Source: Roseovarius bejariae (GTDB taxonomy: Bacteria > Pseudomonadota > Alphaproteobacteria > Rhodobacterales > Rhodobacteraceae). Taken from it: a stretch of 64,000 nt of DNA. The notes under the pieces are model-generated. The model was not told the origin of the DNA. It did no database searches and saw only the letters and a list, made by a program, of their open reading frames with translations. A program made the translations under genes and the position numbers. The DNA lies in the NCBI RefSeq assembly GCF_009669325.1, contig NZ_SZWE01000001.1:1927501-1991500 (forward strand), in the 5' to 3' direction. Positions 1 to 9,068 of this stretch are shown piece by piece. How positions within the stretch are numbered: the stretch's first letter is position 1; every line of letters starts with the position of its first letter.

Positions 1-88
1 CTGCAAGTATTGCGCGGCACGGAACTCAGGCGTGTGCGAGAGACCGTGCGCGAGGGGGATCGCCTGCGGCATTCGGGGGAGGCCGAAG

Positions 89-610
89 ATGAAACTGGGA
101 TATGTCCTTGCCAAGGAGCGCGGCGCCACTGACCGTCTGTTGGCGCGGCTGGCCGACAGATGCCTTGCCCGTGGCTTGCGTCTGGCCGGTGTGGTGCAGA
201 CCAATACCGCCTGTTCCGATTCCTACCTTTGCGACATGGATGTAAAGGTTCTTCCCGATGGCCCGGTCTATCGAATCTCGCAATCATTGGGCCGCGAGGC
301 GCGCGGGTGCCGTCTTGACCCCGCCGCGCTTGAGGCCGCCGTTGGCGAGGTTTCGAAAACCCTGTCGTCGCGGCCCGACCTTTTGATCGTCAACAAGTTC
401 GGCAAGCACGAGGCGGATGGCCGTGGATTTCGCGATATCATCGCTCAGTGCCTTATCGACGGCGTGCCCGTGATCGCTGGCACAAACAGCCTGAACCTGC
501 CTGCGTTTCAGAGCTTTACCGATAACCTGGCCGAGGCCGTCCCCCCACAGGACGACGCCCTGCTGGCTTGGGCCGAGGCTGCCATTGCCGAGAAAAACCG
601 CGCCGCATAA
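89..610 (+). CDS. DUF2478 family protein
   Basis: A 173-residue protein matching the DUF2478 family as I recognise it: an N-terminal KLGYVLAKE strand, a GVVQTNTACS stretch, and the LLIVNKFGKHEADGRGFRD segment that resembles the Walker B and specificity region of P-loop NTPases. No classical Walker A is visible, so enzymatic function is uncertain. The family is often found with molybdate or metal genes; here it lies beside copper-efflux genes on the opposite strand. I chose the ATG at 89 because GGGGAGG precedes it at 76-82, although the frame stays open to the left edge. Another frame terminates at 92 in an ATGA overlap, possibly the end of an upstream gene, but the 88 bases before this gene are too short to judge. 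Confidence 0.75.
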   Translation: MKLGYVLAKERGATDRLLARLADRCLARGLRLAGVVQTNTACSDSYLCDMDVKVLPDGPVYRISQSLGREARGCRLDPAALEAAVGEVSKTLSSRPDLLIVNKFGKHEADGRGFRDIIAQCLIDGVPVIAGTNSLNLPAFQSFTDNLAEAVPPQDDALLAWAEAAIAEKNRAA

Positions 611-627
611 TCCGTTCTTGACCGGGG

Positions 628-1029
628 TCAGGCGTTGCCGCCTCGCGCCGTGGCCAAATCGGCCAGAATTGGACAGTCGGGGCGGTTATCGCCTGCACAG
701 GCCTTGACCAGATGTGCTAATGTCTGGCGCATCCCTTGAAGTTCCGCGATCTTGGCGTCGATTTTCTCCAAGTGGCCTTCGGCGATCTGTTTCACGTCAG
801 CGCTTGCGCGTGCCTTGTCCTCGTAAAGTTCCAATAGGCTGCGGCAATCCTCGATCGAAAACCCAAGCGATCGTGCCTGCCCCAGGAATCGCAGTTTGTG
901 CAGGTCATTCTCGGAAAAATCGCGGTATCCATTCAGGCCGCGATCCGGCTGAATCAGGCCGATATCCTCATAGTAGCGGATGGTTTTGGCTGGCAGGCTG
1001 GCGCACTTGGCCGCATCTCCGATGTTCAT
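628..1029 (-). CDS. cueR: CueR-type copper-sensing MerR regulator
   Basis: A 133-residue MerR-family activator. The N-terminal winged helix-turn-helix (about residues 1-70) has the family signature KTIRYYEDIGLI. A dimerisation helix follows. The C-terminal metal loop carries Cys111 and Cys119 in a C-X7-C arrangement ending in DCPIL, the hallmark of Cu(I)/Ag(I)-sensing CueR. The start was set at the ATG preceded by AGGAGGC in the 10-base gap after copA; the longer upstream frame runs into copA. As the second gene of a copA-cueR unit it should be co-transcribed from the CueR promoter at 3574-3604, giving positive autoregulation. Family assignment is firm; metal specificity is inferred from the two cysteines. 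Confidence 0.93.
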   Translation of the reverse strand: MNIGDAAKCASLPAKTIRYYEDIGLIQPDRGLNGYRDFSENDLHKLRFLGQARSLGFSIEDCRSLLELYEDKARASADVKQIAEGHLEKIDAKIAELQGMRQTLAHLVKACAGDNRPDCPILADLATARGGNA

Positions 1030-1039
1030 CGCGTGCCTC

Positions 1040-3547
1040 CTATTCCGCCGGGGCGGGTTTGACCGTTGCTTTTTGCGGCATGGCTCCATCCTTCGGCTTG
1101 CTTGCCGCTTTCATCCCCCGCAGGCGCAGCGCGTTGGACAGGACAAATACCGATGACAGGGCCATGGCCCCCGCCGCCAGCATCGGCGACAGCAACACAT
1201 CGAAGGCCGGATATAGCGCCCCTGCGGCCACGGGAATCAACGCCACGTTATAGCCAAAGGCCCAAAACAGGTTCTGTTTGATGTTGCGCATTGTCTGGCG
1301 TGACACTTCAACGGCGTTGACGATGCCCTGCAAGTCACCTGACATCAGAACCACATCGGCACTTTCGATGGCCACGTCCGTTCCCGTGCCGATGGCCACG
1401 CCGATATCGGCATGGGCCAGCGCGGGGGCATCGTTGATCCCGTCGCCTACGAAAGCCACGCGCCGTTCACCTTCGCGTAGGCGATCAAGGGCTGCAACCT
1501 TCCCATCGGGCAGGACATCAGCGACCAGTTGGTCTATGCCGACATCATCTGCAATCGCCTTGGCGGTGCTTTCCTTGTCGCCGGTGATCATCGCCACATG
1601 CAGGCCGCGGGCGTGCAGTGCCTTGATCGCGGCGGCGCTGGTGGGTTTCACGGGGTCCGAAACCGCCAGAAGCGCGGCCAGTTCCCCGTCGATCGCGGCG
1701 AATAGCGCGGTGCGTCCCTTGGACGATAGATTTGCCTCGGCCTTGGAGAGCGGTGCAGGGTCAATCCCCTCGCGCTCCATCAGACGGCGGGCCCCGACCA
1801 GAACGTCGTGCCCGGATACCGTGGCGCGCACACCATACCCGGTGATGGACTCAAAGCTTTCGACCTTGGGCAGGATTACCCCCTCGGCTTCGGCCGCATG
1901 GGTTATGGCCTGTGCGATGGGGTGTTCCGATTGCGCCTCGACCGCGCCCACAAGGCGCAGCACATCGGCCCGATCAAAACCCTTCGCCAGTTCCAGATCG
2001 GTCAGGTCGGGTCGCCCTTCGGTGACGGTCCCGGTCTTGTCCAAGGCCACCACATCCACCGACGCTAGCTGTTGCAGGGCATCGCCCTTGCGGAACAGAA
2101 CGCCCAGTTCCGCCGCGCGCCCCGTGCCGACCATGATCGAGGTGGGCGTGGCCAACCCCATGGCACAGGGACAGGCGATGATCAGTACCGAAACTCCAGC
2201 CACAAGCGCCAGCGTCAGTGCCGGATCGGGCCCCAGGATCAGCCAGACAGAAACGGTGAGCACGGCCAGTGCCAGCACCGCAGGTACGAACCAAAGCGTG
2301 ATCTTGTCCACCAGCCCCTGAATCGGCAGTTTCGCGCCCTGTGCCTCTTCGACCATGCGAATGATCTGGGCCAGTGTGGTATCGCGGCCCACCCGTGTTG
2401 CACGGAATTGCAGACTCCCTGCGCCGTTCACCGTGCCACCCGTTACCTCGTCGCCGGGGGATTTTTCCACCGGGATCGGCTCCCCGGTGATCATGCTTTC
2501 ATCAACGTGGGCCGTGCCCTCGATCACCTCGCCGTCCACGGCAATCCGTTCGCCGGGGCGGACGAGAATGGTCTCACCCACGGTGATTTCGGCGATGTCC
2601 ACATCCTGTGGTTTTCCATCCCGGATGACCCGCGCCGTTCGCGCCTGCAAGCCCATAAGCTTGCGAATGGCCGCCCCCGTGCGCCCCTTGGCCCGGGCCT
2701 CAAGTGACCGGCCCAGAAGGATCAGCACGACGATCACCGCCGCGGCCTCGAAATAAACCGCACGAACACCTTCAGGCAGCAGCGCGGGCAGGAAGGTGGC
2801 GATACAAGAGTACAGGAAAGCCGCCGAGGTGCCGACCGCGACAAGGCTGTTCATATCCGGCGCGCCTTTGAACAGCGCGGGGAAACCCTTGGCATAAAAG
2901 ATCCGTCCCGGACCGATCAGAACCAATGACACAAGCACGAACTGCAATATCCAACTGGTCTGTTGGCCGATGGTGGAGTGGATCAAATCCTTGAATGCCG
3001 GAAAGACATGACCACCCATTTCGATGATGAACACAGGCAGGGTCAAGGCCGCCGCGATGGCGGTCTTGCGAAACATATCCCGCGCTTCTGCTGTTTTACG
3101 GTCGCTTGCATCTTCGGCCACCGTGTCGGATTCCGCCGGTGTCGCCGGATAACCCGATTCACGCGCCGCCGCCATCAGGTCGCCTACAGATGCGATTCCG
3201 TCCACGAAACGTACCGTGGCCGTTTCCGAGGCGAGGTTGACGTTGACGTCCAACACCCCGTCAACCTCGGCAAGGGCCTTGTCCACCCGCCCCACGCAAG
3301 AGGCGCAGGACATCGATTCGACATTCAGAACCACTGTTTCGATACGTGCCGGATAACCCGCTTCGTCGAGGGCCGCGATGGCATCCGACAACTGGCCATT
3401 CTCGGTCAGGTCAAACTGTGCCCGCTCGTTGGCAAGGTTGATCGAGACATTCTCGACCCCCGGCACCGCGGCCAGGGCGCGTTCGGCTCGGCCCATGCAG
3501 CCGGCACAGGTCATGCCTTGAATACTCAGGGTCAGGTGGCGGGACAT
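1040..3547 (-). CDS. copA: Copper-exporting P1B-type ATPase
   Basis: An 835-residue inner-membrane P-type ATPase that exports Cu(I) using ATP. Two N-terminal heavy-metal-associated domains carry GMTCAGC (Cys14/Cys17) and SMSCASC (Cys81/Cys84). The core has the actuator TGE at about 354-356, the transmembrane metal-binding CPC at 459-461, the phosphorylated DKTGT at about 503, SEHP in the nucleotide-binding domain and GDGINDAP in the hinge. CPC plus two HMA domains indicates the Cu(I) subclass rather than Zn or Cd. It is the first gene of a minus-strand unit with cueR 10 bases downstream. Complete, usual length, no defects seen. Confidence 0.96.
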   Translation of the reverse strand: MSRHLTLSIQGMTCAGCMGRAERALAAVPGVENVSINLANERAQFDLTENGQLSDAIAALDEAGYPARIETVVLNVESMSCASCVGRVDKALAEVDGVLDVNVNLASETATVRFVDGIASVGDLMAAARESGYPATPAESDTVAEDASDRKTAEARDMFRKTAIAAALTLPVFIIEMGGHVFPAFKDLIHSTIGQQTSWILQFVLVSLVLIGPGRIFYAKGFPALFKGAPDMNSLVAVGTSAAFLYSCIATFLPALLPEGVRAVYFEAAAVIVVLILLGRSLEARAKGRTGAAIRKLMGLQARTARVIRDGKPQDVDIAEITVGETILVRPGERIAVDGEVIEGTAHVDESMITGEPIPVEKSPGDEVTGGTVNGAGSLQFRATRVGRDTTLAQIIRMVEEAQGAKLPIQGLVDKITLWFVPAVLALAVLTVSVWLILGPDPALTLALVAGVSVLIIACPCAMGLATPTSIMVGTGRAAELGVLFRKGDALQQLASVDVVALDKTGTVTEGRPDLTDLELAKGFDRADVLRLVGAVEAQSEHPIAQAITHAAEAEGVILPKVESFESITGYGVRATVSGHDVLVGARRLMEREGIDPAPLSKAEANLSSKGRTALFAAIDGELAALLAVSDPVKPTSAAAIKALHARGLHVAMITGDKESTAKAIADDVGIDQLVADVLPDGKVAALDRLREGERRVAFVGDGINDAPALAHADIGVAIGTGTDVAIESADVVLMSGDLQGIVNAVEVSRQTMRNIKQNLFWAFGYNVALIPVAAGALYPAFDVLLSPMLAAGAMALSSVFVLSNALRLRGMKAASKPKDGAMPQKATVKPAPAE

Positions 3548-3573
3548 GGCGGAACTCCTTCTTGTTCCAGCTT

Positions 3574-3604
3574 CAGATAAGGCTTCCAGTTACAGGAAGG
3601 TCAA
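3574..3604 (-). promoter_or_regulatory. CueR-dependent copA promoter
   Basis: Read on the minus strand there is TTGACC (-35, 3599-3604) and TATCTG (-10, 3574-3579) separated by 19 bases. This overlong spacer is diagnostic of MerR-family promoters. A dyad lies between them at 3581-3601, ACCTTCC-N7-GGAAGCC, which closely matches the known CueR operator (ACCTTCC-N7-GGAAGGT). It lies 27 bases upstream of the copA start. Seen directly in sequence; the assignment to CueR follows from operator consensus and from cueR in the same operon. Confidence 0.9.
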
Positions 3605-3818
3605 GGCTTACAAGCAAACTATTTTCAGGTCATTCGGTGGATTTCGCTGAAAGTTGCCCCCGAACACCCCAGATTCCCCTTCATTTGCGCGTCAGGCTGC
3701 CGCACAAAGCGTCTTGAACCCCGAATCATATGGCTTACCTGCCTTTAAAGGGCGTGGCCTGATACGACGTGACCCAAGACAAGGGCCGGACACCGGCGGC
3801 CCGCCAAGGAAACACAAC

Positions 3819-4430
3819 ATGGCAAACCACCTATACAAAAACGATCTGCCCGACGGGCTTGACCTTGGGCCTGTCGTGGCAATCGACTGTGAAACCATGG
3901 GCCTTAACCCGCATCGTGACCGGCTCTGCGTGATCCAGATGTCGGGTGGGGATGGTGATGCCCATCTGGTTCAGGTGGAGCAAGGCCAGACCGAGGCCCC
4001 CAACCTGTGTGCGATGCTGGAAAACCCCGATGTGCTCAAGCTGTTTCACTTTGGCCGGTTCGACATTGCCGCGATGTATAATGCCTTTGGTGCACTCACC
4101 GCGCCGGTCTATTGCACCAAGATCGCCAGCAAACTGGTCCGGACTTACACCGACCGGCACGGCCTCAAGAACCTGCTGCAAGAATTGCTGAGCGTGGATA
4201 TTTCAAAGCAACAGCAATCCTCGGATTGGGGCGCGCCCGCGCTGACCACGGCACAGCTTGATTATGCTGCCTCGGATGTCCTCTACCTGCACCGCCTGCG
4301 CGAAGAGCTTGACCGCATGCTGGCCCGTGAAGGCCGCACCGATATGGCGCAGGCCTGTTTTGATTTCCTGCCGATGCGTGCCAAGCTTGACCTTGCAGGT
4401 TGGCCCGAGATCGACATTTTCGCGCATTGA
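3819..4430 (+). CDS. rnd: Short RNase D-like 3'-5' exonuclease
   Basis: A 203-residue DEDD-type exonuclease. Exo I is IDCETMGL (Asp23, Glu25), Exo II is FHFGRFDIA, and Exo III is YAASDVLYL with the Tyr-X3-Asp of the DEDDy class. It consists of the catalytic domain only and lacks the C-terminal HRDC domains of E. coli RNase D, which is usual for the short alphaproteobacterial form. It would trim RNA 3' ends such as tRNA precursors. The frame extends 55 codons upstream, but the ATG at 3819 has AAGGA at 3806-3810 and begins the conserved part. The stop lies 2 bases before lptC, suggesting co-transcription with the LPS-transport genes. Confidence 0.9.
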   Translation: MANHLYKNDLPDGLDLGPVVAIDCETMGLNPHRDRLCVIQMSGGDGDAHLVQVEQGQTEAPNLCAMLENPDVLKLFHFGRFDIAAMYNAFGALTAPVYCTKIASKLVRTYTDRHGLKNLLQELLSVDISKQQQSSDWGAPALTTAQLDYAASDVLYLHRLREELDRMLAREGRTDMAQACFDFLPMRAKLDLAGWPEIDIFAH

Positions 4431-4432
4431 TC

Positions 4433-5047
4433 ATGCTGGGGGCCGATAATTTTCATTCGCGACTCGTGGCCTGGATGAAAATCATCCTGCCGCTTTTGGC
4501 GCTTGGGCTTTTATCGACCCTGTTTTTGATTTCGCGCACCGTCGACCCGACAAAGAACATACCGATCACCAGTATCGATCTTGAACAGCGGGCCGATGAT
4601 CTGGGCGCGACGAACCCTTCGTTCGCGGGTGTGACCAACCGCGGCGATCAAATATCGGTACGGGCCGATCAGGCCAAGCCCGATGCAAATGACCCCGAAC
4701 ACCTGATGGCTCGGACCGTCGTTGCACAGTTGAGGCTGACCTCGGGCACGGTGATCGACATCACGTCGAATCGTGCAGAGATGAACCAAGGCACGTTGAC
4801 CGCGAACCTTGAGGGGGCTGTTCATGTCGTCACGACCAATGGGTACGACCTGACGACCGAGCGTCTCAATACAAGGTTGGATCGCCTTTTCGCTGAAACC
4901 CCTGGCCCCGTTCAGGGCGCCGCGCCGGTCGGTACGATTGAGGCAGGGCGTATGTTGCTACAAACCAACGATGATTCCGGCGCGGCACATTTACTTTTCA
5001 CCGATGGTGTCAAGCTGCTATACACTCCGCAAAACGTTAAGGAATAA
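4433..5047 (+). CDS. lptC: LPS export protein LptC
   Basis: A 204-residue bitopic inner-membrane protein. A single hydrophobic anchor at about residues 15-34 (IILPLLALGLLSTLFLI) is followed by a periplasmic beta-rich domain of the LptC/YrbK family with repeated strands such as GTVIDITSNRAEMNQGTLTA. LptC passes lipopolysaccharide from LptBFG to periplasmic LptA. The family is weakly conserved, so the call rests on the anchor, the domain and the lptC-lptA-lptB order. The start ATG lies 2 bases after the rnd stop. LptF and LptG are not in the window. Confidence 0.85.
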   Translation: MLGADNFHSRLVAWMKIILPLLALGLLSTLFLISRTVDPTKNIPITSIDLEQRADDLGATNPSFAGVTNRGDQISVRADQAKPDANDPEHLMARTVVAQLRLTSGTVIDITSNRAEMNQGTLTANLEGAVHVVTTNGYDLTTERLNTRLDRLFAETPGPVQGAAPVGTIEAGRMLLQTNDDSGAAHLLFTDGVKLLYTPQNVKE

Positions 5048-5052
5048 TTCCC

Positions 5053-5544
5053 GTGTCCCGATTTTTGCGGCTTGCCGCGTTCCTGTTTGTTACCGTGCTG
5101 CCCGTGCCCCTTATGGCACAAGGGGCGCAAGTGGCCTTCGGAAATACGCAACAGAACTCGAACCTGCCGGTCGAGGTGACAGCGGACAACCTGGACGTCA
5201 ATCAGGCCGATGGTACGGCTATTTTCACTGGTAACGTCTTGATCGGACAAGGCGAAATGCGCCTCTCCGCCCCGCGCGTCCTTGTCGTTTACAACGAGGA
5301 CCAAAGCCGTATCAAACGGCTTGAGGCCACGGGTGGCGTGACCTTGGTGAGTGGTGAAGACGCCGCCGAGGCGCAGCAGGCCGATTACAACATGGATAAC
5401 GGGGTGATCGAAATGCAGGGCGATGTCCTGCTGGTCCAAGGGCCGCAGGCCCTGACCGGGGATCGCATGTTCGTCGATACCCGCGCCGGGACTGCGCGGG
5501 TCAGTGGCCGGGTCAAGACCATCCTGCAACCCTCCGAGAATTGA
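5053..5544 (+). CDS. lptA: LPS transport periplasmic protein LptA
   Basis: A 163-residue protein with a cleavable signal peptide (residues 1-22, ending LMAQG) and an OstA-like domain of repeated beta-strands (VTADNLDVNQADGTAIFTG near the start, GDRMFVDTRAGTARVSG near the end). LptA forms the periplasmic bridge that carries LPS to LptD. Start is a GTG 5 bases after the lptC stop; no upstream ATG preserves the signal peptide. The stop is 3 bases before lptB, consistent with one operon. Confidence 0.9.
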   Translation: MSRFLRLAAFLFVTVLPVPLMAQGAQVAFGNTQQNSNLPVEVTADNLDVNQADGTAIFTGNVLIGQGEMRLSAPRVLVVYNEDQSRIKRLEATGGVTLVSGEDAAEAQQADYNMDNGVIEMQGDVLLVQGPQALTGDRMFVDTRAGTARVSGRVKTILQPSEN

Positions 5545-5547
5545 CAG

Positions 5548-6306
5548 ATGGCCAAGCCCGATCTTCATATCGCCCATGAAAACACAGGGCTCCAGGTTAA
5601 GAATCTGCGCAAAAGCTACAAGAAACGCGTTGTTATTCGCGATGTGTCGCTGGATTTGCAGCAGGGCGAGGTCGTGGCACTTTTGGGCCCCAACGGGTCG
5701 GGCAAAACCACAACATTTTATGCCATTGCCGGGCTGATCTATCCCGAAGGCGGGCATGTCCTTCTGGATGGGCGCGAGGTGACAAACCTGCCGATGTACC
5801 GTCGCGCCAAGATGGGCATTGGCTATTTGCCACAAGAGATGTCGATCTTTCGCGGCCTCTCGGTCGAAGATAATATCATGGCCATCCTCGACATCTCGGA
5901 ATCCGACCGGCACAAGCGGCGTGAGCGGCTTGAGGAATTGCTATCCGACTTCTCGATCGAGCATCTGCGCCGTGCACCCGCCCTGGCCCTGTCAGGGGGG
6001 GAACGCCGCCGCGTGGAGATTGCCCGCTGCCTTGCGGCTGATCCGAAATACCTGCTTCTGGACGAACCTTTTGCCGGGGTCGATCCAATTTCGGTTGGCG
6101 ATATCCGGCATCTTGTCGCTGACTTGAAGAAACGTGGCATCGGCGTGCTGATCACGGATCACAACGTGCGCGAAACGCTCGAAATCGTGGATCGCGCCTA
6201 TATTTTACATGATGGTAAGGTGCTTATGTCCGGCAGCCCCGAAGAGGTGGTTGAAAACGAAAACGTACGCCGTGTCTATCTTGGCGATAGCTTCCGGATT
6301 TCGTGA
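5548..6306 (+). CDS. lptB: LPS export ABC transporter ATPase LptB
   Basis: A 252-residue ABC ATPase powering LPS extraction with LptF and LptG. Walker A is GPNGSGKT at 47-54, the signature is LSGGERRR, Walker B is [13 protein letters not shown], and the switch histidine is in [10 protein letters not shown]. The FAGVDP segment after Walker B is characteristic of LptB. Usual length. In many proteobacteria rpoN follows lptB; here rpoN is absent and hpf follows after 232 bases, an arrangement I regard as normal for Rhodobacterales. Confidence 0.96.
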   Translation: MAKPDLHIAHENTGLQVKNLRKSYKKRVVIRDVSLDLQQGEVVALLGPNGSGKTTTFYAIAGLIYPEGGHVLLDGREVTNLPMYRRAKMGIGYLPQEMSIFRGLSVEDNIMAILDISESDRHKRRERLEELLSDFSIEHLRRAPALALSGGERRRVEIARCLAADPKYLLLDEPFAGVDPISVGDIRHLVADLKKRGIGVLITDHNVRETLEIVDRAYILHDGKVLMSGSPEEVVENENVRRVYLGDSFRIS

Positions 6307-6330
6307 TCCTGATTGGATACAACTGTCATC

Positions 6331-6456
6331 CGAATGTCATTGACAAGATGGGGCCAAAGGGCCTCAAATAGGGTATGACATTCGATCATTCCGCGCTGTT
6401 CTCGCAAGTGGCCCCATCGTTCGGGCCTAAACGAACACAAGCCATTCGAATGTCAT
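6331..6456. repeat. Three copies of a CGAATGTCAT decamer before hpf
   Basis: The 232-base gap between lptB and hpf holds the decamer CGAATGTCAT at 6331-6340 and 6447-6456 and its exact reverse complement at 6375-6384. Three exact copies in about 125 bases suggest a protein-binding element controlling the hpf-ptsN unit. I do not recognise the motif. Confidence 0.4.
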
Positions 6457-6538
6457 GTTTCCGCATCCGAACTTGATTCTCGTACAGGCGCCAAGCGTCA
6501 TGTTCGCGGGTTCGGAATGTTCAAATGAAGGAGATAAG

Positions 6539-7102
6539 ATGCGTTATCAAATCAGTGGAAAACAGATCGATGTTGGCGAAGCCCTCCAAACCCACGTGAA
6601 GGCGGAACTTGGCGAAGCCGTGGCCAAATATGCCGAAAGACCCACTGACGCGCATATCATCTTTTCCAAAAGCGCCAGTGAATATGTCTGCGAATCCATC
6701 GTGCATCTATCGACCGGCCTGACAGCTCAGGCCAAGGCCCACGCGCATGAAATCTATGCAGCTTTCGACAAGTGCTGTGAGAAGATGGAAAAGCAACTTC
6801 GGCGGTACAAGCGTCGATTGAAAGATCACCATCGCGACCGGGCGCAGCCGGTTGAAGTTCTGGGTGCATCCTCTTATATCCTCGCCTCAGAAAGCGAAGA
6901 TGAGGATTCGGAGCCAGAAAACCTGCAACCCGTGATCGTCGCCGAGATGGAAACACAAATTCCCTCTCTGTCGGTTGGTGAGGCGGTTATGCAGATGGAA
7001 CTGGCTGAGGCTCCGGTTTTGATCTTCCGTAATGAGCAAAATAACGGGTTGAACGTGGTGTATCGTCGGGATGACGGAAACATCGGGTGGATCGATCCGT
7101 AA
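6539..7102 (+). CDS. hpf: Long-form ribosome hibernation promoting factor
   Basis: A 187-residue protein. The N-terminal S30AE/YfiA domain (about 1-100: MRYQISGKQIDVGEAL, then a KMEKQLRRYKRRLKDHH helix) binds the 30S subunit. After an acidic linker, the C-terminal dimerisation domain (about 130-187, ending FRNEQNNGLNVVYRRDDGNI) drives 100S ribosome formation. Having both domains makes it long HPF. The start ATG at 6539 follows AAGGAG; the frame extends further upstream but without conserved sequence. It is followed by ptsN, the usual proteobacterial neighbour. Confidence 0.94.
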   Translation: MRYQISGKQIDVGEALQTHVKAELGEAVAKYAERPTDAHIIFSKSASEYVCESIVHLSTGLTAQAKAHAHEIYAAFDKCCEKMEKQLRRYKRRLKDHHRDRAQPVEVLGASSYILASESEDEDSEPENLQPVIVAEMETQIPSLSVGEAVMQMELAEAPVLIFRNEQNNGLNVVYRRDDGNIGWIDP

Positions 7103-7153
7103 ATCAGGAAGAGAGGCGCGCTTGCGCCAACCTGTCGGAGCGACGCTGAACAG

Positions 7154-7618
7154 ATGGAAATGTCAATGATCCTCAAGCCTGAGGCCGTCCGCGTACTGTC
7201 TGCTGCATCCAGCAAAAAGCGGTTACTCCATGAACTCGGCGATCTTGCCGAGGCGGCCTACGGCATCAAGCAGCTTGGTGCCGTCGAGGCCCTGCAAGAA
7301 CGCGAAAGCCTTGGCCCCACTGGTGTGGGCCATGGCGTGGCCTTGCCACACGCACGGATTGACGGGATTGATGAGGTTGTCGGGGTTTTTGTCCTGTTGG
7401 ACAAGCCGGTTGATTTCGACTCTGTGGACAGACAGCCCGTTGATCTGGTCTTTGCCCTGTTCGCGCCACGTGACGCGGGCGTTGAACACCTCAAGGCGCT
7501 GGCGCTTGTCTCGCGGACTCTGCGTGATCCGTCGGTTTGTGCGAAACTGCGTTCGAACAGCGATCCGGCAACCCTTTATACCATCGTTACCGAAGCTCAG
7601 GCCGTTCAGGCGGCCTGA
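7154..7618 (+). CDS. ptsN: Nitrogen PTS EIIA component
   Basis: A 154-residue PTS EIIA type-2 domain. The phospho-accepting histidine is in GVGHGVALPHARIDG. EIIA-Ntr is the terminal acceptor of the PTSNtr phosphorelay and regulates nitrogen, potassium and envelope functions rather than transporting sugar. It lies 51 bases after hpf on the same strand, the classic lptB/hpf/ptsN neighbourhood. An internal ATG two codons in (7160) is an alternative start. No other PTS components are in the window. Confidence 0.93.
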   Translation: MEMSMILKPEAVRVLSAASSKKRLLHELGDLAEAAYGIKQLGAVEALQERESLGPTGVGHGVALPHARIDGIDEVVGVFVLLDKPVDFDSVDRQPVDLVFALFAPRDAGVEHLKALALVSRTLRDPSVCAKLRSNSDPATLYTIVTEAQAVQAA

Positions 7619-7631
7619 GGTATAAGGGGCG

Positions 7632-9062
7632 TCAATCGCCCCATTTTCCAAATCCGAACATCATGTAATCGCGCTGATATACCGCGCGGGCCAGGTCTTC
7701 GAGATCGTCGTCGTAGATTTCGGAAAGGGCAAAGGGCACATCGGCCTGCGCCTTTGCCGGGCGTGGTGGTTTGGCATATCCCACCTGCTTGGCCAGAACT
7801 GGCAGAAGGGTCTCCATCTCGTCCTCGCGGATCACCATGTCGGGCAGGGCAAATTCCCCCATGCCCTGCATGACCGAGGATTGAGTGGCCCAATGCGCAT
7901 CAATCCGAATACCCGTCTGCCCGGCCAGATTGGCCTTGAGGAACTCCAGAAACGCACCGAATGCCGCGCGATGGGCACGCCGGTCATAGGTGTCATCGGG
8001 GTTGCCGCCGGGGATCGGCAGCTTGTGGAAATTGCGCAGGGTTTTTCGAATATCCGAGAATGTCCCCGGCCCCCGCATCAGGATCCGGGTGCAAAACACG
8101 TGATGCGCCCGCGCCAGCGGATGGCGCAGCACGGTGAAACTGCGGTGCCTGCGGTTGCGCCGCTTCCATTGGCGCAGGCCCTTTTGCTGCATCTTGGTTG
8201 GCAGGGTCTCTGACGGGACACCATCCAGGGCCGCCAGCCACGCGCGCACCTCTTCTTCCGGGCCGGCACGCATCGGCATGTACAAAATCGGCGCCTTGGC
8301 CCCGGTGACATACCCCGGAACCCCCGGCCCCCGGCGCGGTTCGAAATTGGGCGTCCTCGTCAGGTTGAAAGGGTCCAACCCCGATAGCGCGCGCTCCATC
8401 TCGTCAAAGTTCGAGACCTTGTCTTCAAGGCTACTCGGGTTCTGTTTCTTCAGCGAGGCATCCAAAGCTTCAAGACGCTCGTCGCTGCCAAGGAATTTTG
8501 CCAGACCGTTAACCACATCGAGGTTCTGCAAATCCTCGTAGGCCACGTAGAACGCCGTCTGGCCCGTGGTTTGCAAACGGTTCAGCAGCATCACCTGAAA
8601 CTCTTGCAGGCGGGCCACGTGTTTCTCGAACTCCGGCCCGTCAAAGGCAACTTTGCTGTCCTTGCGCCGCTTCACATTGGTCAGCTTCCACTGCCCCGTG
8701 GCCTGCGCGATTTTCCAGCTTACGTAACTGTCCACCGGATTGCGCGTCAGGATGATCTTGGCACAGCGCGGATCGTCCAGGCAAAGGTCCAGAACCCTTT
8801 GGTCGTGATCGTTGAAAAACCGGAACCCGCCCAACCCCTCGGACTGTTCCTTGATGGTGTTGACCAGGCGCGCGGGGTCGGCATCGCGCATGTCCTGCGT
8901 GACACCCAGAATCTCGGTCTTGTTGGGGTAGCCGATGAAATGCGGGTTGAATGCCTCGCCGTGACACTGAAAGCTGTCGAAAGCGTTCAGGTTGCTTTCA
9001 AGGAAGTTCGATCCGGTGCGCATTTCGGCGAACACGACGAAGTAATCAAAGGGGCCAGACAT
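7632..9062 (-). CDS. Two-part sulfotransferase
   Basis: A 476-residue cytoplasmic PAPS-dependent sulfotransferase. The N-terminal half has the 5'-phosphosulfate loop EMRTGSNFLES near residue 12 and a 3'-phosphate motif IILTRNPVDSYVSW near 125, resembling NodH-like Stf0/Sulfotransfer_3 enzymes. The C-terminal half begins a second 3'-phosphate-like motif, FTVLRHPLARAHHVF, with DAHWATQ further on, as in Sulfotransfer_2 proteins. The second half seems to lack a good 5'-phosphosulfate loop, so it may be partly degenerate. It lies 6 bases downstream of a GT14-type glycosyltransferase, suggesting sulfation of a surface glycan. The acceptor is unknown. Confidence 0.85.
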   Translation of the reverse strand: MSGPFDYFVVFAEMRTGSNFLESNLNAFDSFQCHGEAFNPHFIGYPNKTEILGVTQDMRDADPARLVNTIKEQSEGLGGFRFFNDHDQRVLDLCLDDPRCAKIILTRNPVDSYVSWKIAQATGQWKLTNVKRRKDSKVAFDGPEFEKHVARLQEFQVMLLNRLQTTGQTAFYVAYEDLQNLDVVNGLAKFLGSDERLEALDASLKKQNPSSLEDKVSNFDEMERALSGLDPFNLTRTPNFEPRRGPGVPGYVTGAKAPILYMPMRAGPEEEVRAWLAALDGVPSETLPTKMQQKGLRQWKRRNRRHRSFTVLRHPLARAHHVFCTRILMRGPGTFSDIRKTLRNFHKLPIPGGNPDDTYDRRAHRAAFGAFLEFLKANLAGQTGIRIDAHWATQSSVMQGMGEFALPDMVIREDEMETLLPVLAKQVGYAKPPRPAKAQADVPFALSEIYDDDLEDLARAVYQRDYMMFGFGKWGD

Positions 9063-9068
9063 GCGGGG

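Noticed and set aside
1..88. Possible end of a gene at the left edge
   Set aside because: Three frames are open over only 88 bases and none gives recognisable protein; cannot be supported.
6307..6538. A missing rpoN between lptB and hpf as a deletion
   Set aside because: To my knowledge Rhodobacterales normally lack rpoN here; the gap holds no rpoN remnant.
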